Shown piece after piece: positions 14,855 through 22,158 of a stretch of DNA of 64,000 nt (the first letter of the stretch is position 1; the number at the start of each line of letters is the position of its first letter). The translations under genes were made by a program, and so were the position numbers. Under the pieces are notes generated by a model, which searched no databases, was not told the DNA's origin, and saw only the letters and a list, made by a program, of their open reading frames with translations. Source of the stretch: Amycolatopsis mediterranei. Its GTDB lineage: Bacteria > Actinomycetota > Actinomycetes > Mycobacteriales > Pseudonocardiaceae. The stretch covers positions 8,797,248 through 8,861,247 of the forward strand of contig NZ_CP100416.1 in the NCBI RefSeq assembly GCF_026017845.1, written 5' to 3'.

Positions 14855-16714
14855 TTGACCACCCCGTCCGTCGCCGAGCAGACCGAAGGCCAGACGATCC
14901 CGCGGCTGCTGCACCGCAACGCGGTCGAGTACCCGGACCTGCCGGCGATCACCTCGCTCGACCTCGAAGGACAACCGACGCTGACGTGGGCGGAGTTCCG
15001 CACCGCGATCGCCGAGGTCTCCCGCGGGCTGGCCGGGCTCGGGCTCGCCGCGGGTGACCGCATGCTGATCATGGCGCCCGGCTGCCCCGACCACATCATC
15101 GCCGACCTCGCCGCGACGCACCTGTCCGCGATCCCCTGCACCGCCTACGCCACGCTCAGCCCGGACCAGATCCGGTTCGTCGCGCGGCACAGCGCGGCGC
15201 CGGTCGTGGTGCTCGGCGGGGAGAACGAGCTGGCGCGCTGGCGGCCGGTGCTCGACGACCTCCCGGCGCTGCGGCACGTCGTCGTCATGGACGAGACCGC
15301 GCTCCCCGAAGGCGACGACCGGTTCCTCACCCTCGCCGAGCTGCGCGCCCGGGGCCGGGAAGCGCTTGCCGCCGACCCGGACTCCTTCGAACGGTCCTGG
15401 CAGGAGATCAAGCCGGACGACCCGCTGTCCATGATCTACACCTCCGGCACCACCGGCGACCCGAAGGGCGTGGTGCTCTCGCACCGCAACGCGGTCCACC
15501 AGGCGTACGCGGTCACCGAGCTGCACCACCCGCCGATGCACGCGACGAACATCGCGTACCTGCCGCTCGCGCACATCGCCGAGCGGGAGCTGTCGATCTA
15601 CCTGCCGATCGTCTGGGCGGGGCACGTGCACACCCTGGCCGACCCGACGGGGGTCGTCGGCGCGCTCGGCAAGGTGCACCCGCAGAGCTTCTTCGGCGTC
15701 CCGCGCGTGTGGGAGAAGATGGTCGCCGGGCTCAAGAACATGCTCGCCGGCGTCCCGGAGGACCGGCGCACCGCGCTGCTGCAGGCGAACGAGCTGCTGC
15801 AGCAGGGCTACAAGCTGCGCAGCGCCGGGAAGCCGGTGCCCGCGGACCTGGCCGAGAAGATCCGGCAGGCCGACGAAGCCGCGCTGGCGCCGGTGCGCGC
15901 CCTGCTCGGGCTCGACAAGGTGCTCGTCGCCTCCAGCGGCGCGGCCGCCATCCCGGTGGAGATCATCTACTTCCTGGCCGGTCTCGGCATCGAGATCTGC
16001 GAGGTCTGGGGCCTGTCCGAGACGACGGGCGCGGCGACGTCCAACTCCGGCGCGGCGTTCCGCGCGGGCACGGTCGGCAAGCCGCTGGACGGCGTCGAGG
16101 TGAAGGTCGCCGAGGACGGCGAGCTGCTGGTGCGCGGCCCGATCGTGTTCCTCGGCTACCTGCAGGAGGACGGCACGATCGCCGACGCCACCGACGCCGA
16201 CGGCTGGTACGCCACCGGCGACATCGGCACGATCGACGAAGACGGCTTCGTGACGATCACCGACCGCAAGAAGGAACTGATCATCACCTCGAGCGGCAAG
16301 AACATCGCGCCGACCCGCGTCGAGGGCCTGCTCAAGGAGCACCCGCTGATCGGCCAGGCCGTCGCGATCGGCGACGACCGCCCGTACGTGACGGCGCTGA
16401 TCGTGCTGGACGACGAGATCGCGCCCGGCTGGGCCGCGGCGAACGGCGTCGAGGCCGCCCCCGAAGACCTCACCGACCTCGCGAACCACCCGGCGGTCCG
16501 AGCCGAGCTGGAACGCGCGGTCGAGTCGGCCAACAGCAGGCTCGCGCGGATCGAGCAGATCAAGCGCTACCACGTGCTGCCGAAGGCGTGGACGCCCGAA
16601 TCCGGCGAGCTGACCCCGACGCTCAAGCTCAAGCGCCGGGTCATCAACGACCGGTATTCGGCCGACATCGAGGCGCTCTACGCGGCGGCGCGCGAGCCCG
16701 CGGCGGGCGCCTAG
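14855..16714 (+). CDS. Long-chain fatty-acid-CoA ligase (FadD15-like)
   Basis: A 619-residue AMP-forming acyl-CoA synthetase. The P-loop signature is SMIYTSGTTGDPKGVVLSH (about residues 190-208). Other ANL motifs are the WGLSETTGAAT acyl-adenylate region, GWYATGDIG (the hinge Asp region) and KELIITSSGKNIAP, with the C-terminal lysine in TLKLKRRV. The length and long insert match the long-chain FAA1/FadD15 class. It activates fatty acids for degradation or lipid synthesis. TTG 14855 is chosen for its strong ribosome-binding site. The gene faces an SDR with which it overlaps by four bases at the stops. Confidence 0.92.
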   Translation: MTTPSVAEQTEGQTIPRLLHRNAVEYPDLPAITSLDLEGQPTLTWAEFRTAIAEVSRGLAGLGLAAGDRMLIMAPGCPDHIIADLAATHLSAIPCTAYATLSPDQIRFVARHSAAPVVVLGGENELARWRPVLDDLPALRHVVVMDETALPEGDDRFLTLAELRARGREALAADPDSFERSWQEIKPDDPLSMIYTSGTTGDPKGVVLSHRNAVHQAYAVTELHHPPMHATNIAYLPLAHIAERELSIYLPIVWAGHVHTLADPTGVVGALGKVHPQSFFGVPRVWEKMVAGLKNMLAGVPEDRRTALLQANELLQQGYKLRSAGKPVPADLAEKIRQADEAALAPVRALLGLDKVLVASSGAAAIPVEIIYFLAGLGIEICEVWGLSETTGAATSNSGAAFRAGTVGKPLDGVEVKVAEDGELLVRGPIVFLGYLQEDGTIADATDADGWYATGDIGTIDEDGFVTITDRKKELIITSSGKNIAPTRVEGLLKEHPLIGQAVAIGDDRPYVTALIVLDDEIAPGWAAANGVEAAPEDLTDLANHPAVRAELERAVESANSRLARIEQIKRYHVLPKAWTPESGELTPTLKLKRRVINDRYSADIEALYAAAREPAAGA

Positions 16715-17610
16715 GCGGTCCGGGGCGAGGTCGTGTCCGTCCATTTGCGCAGCCGCGGCGGGACGCGCTTTTCCAGGCCGTAGTTCTCCAGGTGGGCGGA
16801 GAAGACCTCGTCGAACGCCTTCTGCACGGTCTCGGTGTCCCAGATCGGGCGCTCGAGGATCGGCTGCTTGAGGAACGGCTGGCCCATGATGTGCAGCTGC
16901 GGGCCGTTGCACCGGATCATCTGGCCGGTGATGCCGTCCGAGCCGTCGCCGAGCAGGAACAGCACGACCGGCGCGATCCGCGCCGGCGTGCGGTCCGGCG
17001 GGCAGGCGCGCAGGGAGCGTTCGGACTTCCACACCATCCGCGTGTGCGCGAGCGGGCAGACGGCGTTGACGCGGATCCCGACGTCCTCGAGGTCGAGGGC
17101 CCAGGAGTAGGTCAGGGACGCGACCGCGCCCTTGCTCGCCGCGTACACGCCGAGCTTGCGCTGCCCGAGCGAAGCACCCGAGGAGATGTTGACGATCGAG
17201 CCGCCGGTGCCCGCGTCGACCATCGCCTTGATCGCGGCCAGGCCGGTGTTCACCACACCGAGGACGTTGACCGCGACGAGCTCCCGCGCCTGCTCGGCGT
17301 CGTCCTCCCAGGGCAGCGCCTCGTAGTTCAGCCCCGCGTTGTTGACCAGCCCGTCGATCCCGCCGAACTCCTTGACGCACAGGTCGACGATCTCCTGCGC
17401 CTCGCCCGCCTCCGCCACGCTGTGCCCGCTCGCGACGGCCCGGCCGCCGTGCGCGCGGATGGTCTCCGCCGTCCGCTCCGCCAGCTCGGCGTCGACGTCG
17501 TTGACCACCACTGCCCCGCCCGCGCGCGCGATGTGCACCGCGAACGCCTCGCCAAGACCCCGGCCGGCGCCGGTGACCACGACCGCCTTGCCCTGCATCA
17601 ACCCGTCCAT
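16711..17610 (-). CDS. SDR-family oxidoreductase (FabG/17-beta-HSD-like)
   Basis: A 299-residue classical SDR with a longer C-terminus than average. It has the cofactor motif TGAGRGLG at about residue 12, NNAG, the catalytic Ser in NISSG and YAASKGA (Tyr/Lys). ND at the end of beta-2 suggests NAD(H). C-terminal features (LHIMGQPFLKQPILERPIW) resemble actinobacterial dehydrogenases of lipid or steroid side-chain oxidation. ATG 17610 is preceded by GGGGAGA at six bases. Facing the acyl-CoA ligase, it may act on a related acyl or sterol substrate (inference). Confidence 0.87.
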   Translation of the reverse strand: MDGLMQGKAVVVTGAGRGLGEAFAVHIARAGGAVVVNDVDAELAERTAETIRAHGGRAVASGHSVAEAGEAQEIVDLCVKEFGGIDGLVNNAGLNYEALPWEDDAEQARELVAVNVLGVVNTGLAAIKAMVDAGTGGSIVNISSGASLGQRKLGVYAASKGAVASLTYSWALDLEDVGIRVNAVCPLAHTRMVWKSERSLRACPPDRTPARIAPVVLFLLGDGSDGITGQMIRCNGPQLHIMGQPFLKQPILERPIWDTETVQKAFDEVFSAHLENYGLEKRVPPRLRKWTDTTSPRTA

Positions 17611-17947
17611 CGCTTCTCCCCGATCTGCAGCGCCGGCGGCGCGCGGTCCGTCCACCCCGGCCGGCTCACTGTCCAGTCTTGGCCCATTCGGTCCAACGCG
17701 GCATCGGCGCCACGACGAGCGGCCGCCGCCCTGCGCCGAGCGAGTCCGGATCGATCAGTCCGGACGTACCCGCGGGCCGGTCACGAGGGGGTGACCGGCG
17801 CGCATTCCGGGGACATCGGGGCGTAACCGGCGGCATACTGTGGGTACTTTCCGGTGGTCGACCGTGACTCCCCCGGATGGGGTCGTCACCGGAGAGGCAC
17901 AATGCGGACGGTCCATGTTCACTCGATCGGGGGACGGCGGTGACGAG
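17611..17947. other. 337-bp divergent spacer between SDR and MFS genes
   Basis: This spacer holds the promoters of both divergent genes. A possible -10 for the MFS gene is CATACT (17834-17839), which would leave a leader of about 100 bases. No convincing -35 partner and no strong dyad are visible. Short reading frames here look non-coding. Confidence 0.4.
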
Positions 17948-19162
17948 GTGACAACACGCGCGACACCCCGGCTCCGGGCCGTCCTGGCCAACCGGGAGTT
18001 CCGCGCGCTGTGGTTCGCCGAGACGCAGTCGATGCTCGGTGACCAGCTGACCATCGTCGCGCTGGCCATCCTGACCTTCGACCGGACCGGGTCGCCGCTG
18101 CTGTCGGCCGTCGTCTACTCCCTGACGTTCCTGCCCGCGCTCGCCGGCGGGCTCGGGCTGTCCCAGCTCGCCGACCGGTTCCCCCGGCGCGCGGTGCTGG
18201 TGACCGGCTCGTTCGCGCAGGCCGTGCTGATCGGGCTGATGGCCCTGCCCGGGATGCCGATGGGCGGGCTGTTCGTGCTGTTCGTCCTCGCGCGCCTGGC
18301 GAACGCGCCGGGCAACGCGGCGCAGAACGCGCTCGGCCGCGAGGTCTTCGCCGCCGACGACGTCTACCTGCGGAGCCAGGACCTGCGCGGGATCACGAAC
18401 AACACCGCGATGCTGGCCGGCCTGGCCGTCGGCGGGCTGCTGGTGACCACGATCGGCACCTCGTGGGCGCTGGCGATCGACGCGCTGACGTTCCTGGTGG
18501 CCGCCGTCGCCGTGCGGCTGCTGGTGCTGCGCCGGCCCGCCGCGGGCGACGGCGGTGCCCCGTGGTTCGGCGCCGTCCGGCAGGTTTTCGGCGACGAACG
18601 GCTGCGGGTGCTGCTCTACCTGTCCTGGCTCGTCGGCCTGGCGGTGATCCCGGAGGGCCTCGCGGCGCCGCTCGCCGCGCAGCTGGGCGCGGGCGAGCAG
18701 GCGGTCGGCTGGCTGCTGGCCGCCGATCCGCTGGGCTTCGTGGCCGGGACGTTCCTGCTGTCGCGGTTCGTCACGACCGAGCACCGCCGCAAGCTGCTCG
18801 GCGTGCTCGCCGCGCTGCCGCTGGCCGCGCTGGCGGCGTTCGCGCTGCGGCCGAACCTGGTGTTCGCGCTGATCCTGCTCGCGCTGGCCGGCGCGACGGG
18901 CGCGTACGTCATCACGGTGTCGGCCACGTTCATCACGTGGGTGCCGAACGACATCCGGGGCAGCGCGGGCGGCCTGTACCGGACCGGGCTGCGGGTCGCG
19001 CAGGGCGTGGGCGTCGGCGTGGGCGGGCTGGTCGCGCAGGCGCTGGGGTCCGCGCACGCGACCATCGCGCTCGCGGGCGCGGTGGGACTGCTGCTGGCCA
19101 TGCCGGTGGCGTTCGCCTGGCGCCGGGTGGGCGGGGCGGAGCCGCAAGCCTGGCCGTCGTGA
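17948..19162 (+). CDS. MFS transporter (MFS_3/EntS-like exporter)
   Basis: A 404-residue polytopic protein with about twelve transmembrane segments. The first motif, REFRALWFAETQSMLGDQ, and the loop 2-3 motif QLADRFPRRAVL are typical of the MFS_3 group that includes the enterobactin exporter EntS and macrolide-efflux relatives. The loop 8-9 region, FVTTEHRRKLLG, is also normal. GTG 17948 is preferred as it places the usual short cytosolic N-terminus; ATG 17915 would add eleven residues. No siderophore or resistance genes adjoin it, so the substrate is unknown. Confidence 0.85.
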   Translation: MTTRATPRLRAVLANREFRALWFAETQSMLGDQLTIVALAILTFDRTGSPLLSAVVYSLTFLPALAGGLGLSQLADRFPRRAVLVTGSFAQAVLIGLMALPGMPMGGLFVLFVLARLANAPGNAAQNALGREVFAADDVYLRSQDLRGITNNTAMLAGLAVGGLLVTTIGTSWALAIDALTFLVAAVAVRLLVLRRPAAGDGGAPWFGAVRQVFGDERLRVLLYLSWLVGLAVIPEGLAAPLAAQLGAGEQAVGWLLAADPLGFVAGTFLLSRFVTTEHRRKLLGVLAALPLAALAAFALRPNLVFALILLALAGATGAYVITVSATFITWVPNDIRGSAGGLYRTGLRVAQGVGVGVGGLVAQALGSAHATIALAGAVGLLLAMPVAFAWRRVGGAEPQAWPS

Positions 19163-19216
19163 GCGCCAGGTGCCACCTCCGGGGTACGGCCAAGATCATG
19201 AATGGCATTCGCGGAC

Positions 19217-19228
19217 GTCACGGGTGAC
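19217..19228. promoter_or_regulatory. Inverted repeat upstream of diguanylate cyclase gene
   Basis: GTCAC-GG-GTGAC is a perfect 5-bp-arm dyad in the 284-bp spacer before the GGDEF gene. BldD often controls such genes, but its published consensus has a five-base gap between TNAC and GTNA, unlike the two-base gap here. A regulator site is possible; identity is open. Confidence 0.3.
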
Positions 19229-19431
19229 AATTCGAGGGTGGTCAGAAGTCGCGGTTGCTCATGGGGGCCACCTCCATGCGGGGAGAGTCTCGCAGAACCT
19301 TTTGCGCCGCGTTCCCGGCAGTTACTCCGGGACCTTGACCGGTCCGTTGCTGTGGGATGGTACCCGGCCACGGAATGCGTGAACACTCTGCCAGGTACCG
19401 ATGAGATTACTCAAGGCCGGGACTAGGCTGG

Positions 19432-19449
19432 AAAGGAGGTGACCAATTG
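19432..19449 (+). promoter_or_regulatory. Near-perfect Shine-Dalgarno before a TTG start
   Basis: AAAGGAGGTGACC (19432-19444) is almost the full complement of the 16S rRNA 3' end and precedes TTG at 19447. This decides the start of the diguanylate cyclase and predicts strong initiation despite the weak codon. TAGGCT at 19424-19429 looks like a -10, but a transcript from it would begin inside the Shine-Dalgarno, so the true promoter is probably further upstream. Confidence 0.6.
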
Positions 19450-20889
19450 CATCCAGGACCGGACGGGGACGCGGGCGCGCCGGGCGAACCAGGCGGTGAG
19501 CAGGCGGCGCGGGCGGCGGCGTCCCAAAACCGCGGCGCCGCGGAACCGGACGTGACCACAGGTACGCCCGCGACCACGACCAGTGGCTTCCCGGCGACCG
19601 CCCGGGCCCACCACGCGTACTGGCCGGGCAACTGGGCGCTCTGGCGCCGCCGGCCGGTGCAGGTCGCCTTCATGCTGGTGGCCGAAGCCGTCGCGGTGAC
19701 CGTTCTCGCCGTGTCGTTCGCACGCTCGCCGATTCCGTCCGGAAACGACTGGATCAATTTCGCGATTCTGGCCGCGGGTGCCACCGTCCACATTCAACTG
19801 ACCCAGCGCCAGGAAGAACGACGGCGCGACCGGACCAAAACGGTGCTGATCGACCTCACCGCCGTGTGGACGTTTTCCGCCGCGATGATACTGCCGGTAC
19901 CGCTCACCCTTTTCGTCATCGCCGTGATCCGGCTGCAGCACTGGTTCATCGCGCGGCGGCCCGCCCACAACTTCATTTTCTCGTCCATCACGCACGGCCT
20001 CGCCGGCGCGCTCGCCCACCTCACCTACACGGCACTCGGGCCGCACTTGCTCGGCCGGCCGGGCTGGGGCGACTTCCTCCGCGAGTTCGGCACCATCGTC
20101 GTCACCGGAGCCATCTACGAAGCGATCCAGATCGCGTACGTGGGCGGGGTCCTGCTACTCGGATCCCCCGCCGGGCGCACGGTTCGTAACGTGCTGGGCA
20201 GCCCGGCCGACAACATGCTCGAAGCGATCACCATCGGCCTCGGCGCGGTGACCGCGATCCTGCTCGCCGCCGTCCCGCCGATGGTGGCGGTGATGGCCGT
20301 GGTCACCGTGGTCTTCAATCGCCTCGCGGAACTCGATCAGCTCCAGAACGACGTCCGGACGGACCCGAAAACGGGCATTCTCAACATGCGTGGCTGGTCG
20401 GAGGCGGCCGAACGGGCTCTTGAACGGACCTCCCGATCGGGTGATCAGTTGGCGCTGCTGATGGTCGATCTGGACCACTTCAAGTGGATTAACGACACCT
20501 ATGGACATCCGGCGGGCGACGACGTGCTGCGCACCGTCGCGCAAACGCTCGACGAAGTGACCAGACCGAGCGACTTGGTCGGCCGTTTCGGCGGCGAGGA
20601 ATTCCTGATTCTGCTGCCGGACATCGACGAAGACGCGACGTGGGACGCCGCCGAGCGCATCCGCATCGCGATCGCCAAGCTGCACATGGTGACCACGGAC
20701 AAGCGCGGCGACCCGGCAACCATCGCCGACCGGACGACGTCGATCGGCGTGGCCCGCCACCCCCGCCACGGCGACACCCTCGAGCGCCTCCTCCAGTCCG
20801 CCGACGCGGCGGTCTACCTGGCGAAGGAGAACGGCCGCGACCAGGTCTGCTTCGCCCCGGACACGGTCACACCCCCAGCCGGACGGTGA
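19447..20889 (+). CDS. Membrane-bound diguanylate cyclase (GGDEF domain)
   Basis: A 480-residue c-di-GMP synthase. A disordered N-terminus (to about 65) is followed by about six hydrophobic segments to residue 290 (a membrane sensory module), then the GGDEF domain from about 310. The active loop is GGEEF at about 382-386, with an intact RxxD inhibitory I-site (RPSD) exactly five residues before, so product inhibition is expected. The Mg/substrate residues DLDHFKWINDTYGH are present. There is no EAL domain. In actinomycetes c-di-GMP acts through BldD on development. Its stop overlaps the convergent gene by 23 bases. Confidence 0.92.
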   Translation: MHPGPDGDAGAPGEPGGEQAARAAASQNRGAAEPDVTTGTPATTTSGFPATARAHHAYWPGNWALWRRRPVQVAFMLVAEAVAVTVLAVSFARSPIPSGNDWINFAILAAGATVHIQLTQRQEERRRDRTKTVLIDLTAVWTFSAAMILPVPLTLFVIAVIRLQHWFIARRPAHNFIFSSITHGLAGALAHLTYTALGPHLLGRPGWGDFLREFGTIVVTGAIYEAIQIAYVGGVLLLGSPAGRTVRNVLGSPADNMLEAITIGLGAVTAILLAAVPPMVAVMAVVTVVFNRLAELDQLQNDVRTDPKTGILNMRGWSEAAERALERTSRSGDQLALLMVDLDHFKWINDTYGHPAGDDVLRTVAQTLDEVTRPSDLVGRFGGEEFLILLPDIDEDATWDAAERIRIAIAKLHMVTTDKRGDPATIADRTTSIGVARHPRHGDTLERLLQSADAAVYLAKENGRDQVCFAPDTVTPPAGR

Positions 20890-21994
20890 GTTCGAGTTTG
20901 ACGAGCACCTCGGCGCAGGTCCCGGCCGAGGCCGGGTCAAGGCGTACCCGCTCCCCGCGGTAGCCGGCGGACTCGAGCCGCAGGACGCGCGCGCCGGGCG
21001 CGGGACGGGGGTGGCACCAGTGCCGGACGGTTCCGGTGCCGGCGTGGTCCCTGGCCAGGAGCAGGTACTCGTGGCCGAGGTCGTCGGCGACCCGGTCCAG
21101 GCCGTTCCACCACAGGGCGCGGAGGGTGAGGCCGTCGCCGTCGCGGAGGAGCTCGACGGGCGGATCGGCGTGGACGTCGACCCGGAAGCCACGGTCGGTG
21201 ACGCGGACCGAGCGGACGTGGAGGAACGCGCTGCCGCCGGCCGGGCCGGGGGGAGGCGGTGAGCCACGGTCACCCGAAGCGGGTCGGCCTCCCTCGCCGG
21301 GACCCGGCGGCAGGCCGGTCGCATCACCCGCACCGTCGCCCGGCGGCACGCCCACCGGCTTGGCGCCCGACGGCGAACCACCGCTCGCCGGCCGTGGGCC
21401 GCCCGCATCACCCGCACTGTCGTCCGGCGGGACGCCCACCGGCCCGGAGCCCGACGGCGAACCACCGTCCGGCCAGGGCAGGAGTACCTCGCGCCCGCCC
21501 GCGCCGGCCTCGGCCCGCGGCAACAGCGCCGCCACCGCCAGCTCCGCCGCCCGGCGGCCGTCCTCTTCCCCCGGGACCTCCCGGACCCCGCGCAGCTGCC
21601 CCGCCAGTATCCGGTGCCCGAGCACGTCCGCCCAGGCCAGCGCCGCTGTCCGCAGTCCCGGCTCGGTGGCCAGCCGGTCGAGCAGCGGCCGCGCCTGCCT
21701 GACCCTGCTGAAAAACGCCGCGCGGACCAGCCGGGCGGCCTCCGGGCCCCCTTCGCCCGCCGCGAAGAAGCCCGTCATCGCCCGGTCCAGCGCCCGCAGC
21801 TGAGCGGCCAGCACCACCCGGCCGACCGGCCCGGGGTGCGCCCGCGCCAGCTCCGGCGGCGCGCAGTCGCGCAGCGCACCGGCCAGCACCCGCAGCTCCG
21901 GCGTGCGCGGTTCGCGCAGCCGGGCGCCGGGGGCGAGCCGGCGCAGTGCGCGCACGGTGTTCTCCGCGGGCACGGCGAGCTCGGTCGAGCGCAC
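20867..21994 (-). CDS. Unrecognised two-domain protein with repeated Gly/Pro linker
   Basis: A 375-residue protein I do not recognise. Residues 1-170 are Ala/Arg/Leu-rich and helical. A linker at about 175-255 contains a 28-residue unit (GGSPSG, then PVGVPP) occurring twice. A C-terminal domain of about 110 residues looks beta-rich (FLHVRSVRVTDRGFRVDVHA, DGLTLRALWWNGLDRVADDL, HWCHPRPAPGARVLRL), perhaps an immunoglobulin-like fold. No signal peptide or membrane segment is seen. GTG 21994 has AGGAGG five to six bases upstream. It is divergent from the phospholipase fusion gene. Confidence 0.6.
   Translation of the reverse strand: MRSTELAVPAENTVRALRRLAPGARLREPRTPELRVLAGALRDCAPPELARAHPGPVGRVVLAAQLRALDRAMTGFFAAGEGGPEAARLVRAAFFSRVRQARPLLDRLATEPGLRTAALAWADVLGHRILAGQLRGVREVPGEEDGRRAAELAVAALLPRAEAGAGGREVLLPWPDGGSPSGSGPVGVPPDDSAGDAGGPRPASGGSPSGAKPVGVPPGDGAGDATGLPPGPGEGGRPASGDRGSPPPPGPAGGSAFLHVRSVRVTDRGFRVDVHADPPVELLRDGDGLTLRALWWNGLDRVADDLGHEYLLLARDHAGTGTVRHWCHPRPAPGARVLRLESAGYRGERVRLDPASAGTCAEVLVKLELTVRLGV
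21321..21472. repeat. 84-bp imperfect direct repeat, two copies, in frame
   Basis: Copy one starts at 21321 and copy two at 21405, both beginning GCATCACCCGCAC and containing CCCACCGGC and CCCGACGGCGAACCACCG. The 84-bp period equals 28 codons, so the repeat keeps the minus-strand frame and doubles a Gly/Pro-rich linker in the protein above. Confidence 0.8.
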
Positions 21995-22158
21995 TGCTGC
22001 CTCCTGGTCGCCGCGCCCCCTGTCCCCAGTCTCACCAGGACGCCCCCGCCGCGGTAGGGGAGAACGGGCAGCCGTCCGGGCAGCTTGCGGGAAACCGCCA
22101 CGCAGTCCGGTGGTTGTCCCCATGTCGGCCGCCGAGCGGGGCTGGCACCCTTGACCCC

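Noticed and set aside
14639..17380. Very long minus-strand open frame (913 codons) opposite the acyl-CoA ligase
   Set aside because: Arg/Gly-rich shadow of the real plus-strand gene; no domain, no ribosome-binding site, typical of GC-rich antisense frames.
19217..19228. BldD box before the diguanylate cyclase
   Set aside because: Half-site spacing is two bases rather than the five of the published BldD consensus; kept only as an unnamed dyad.
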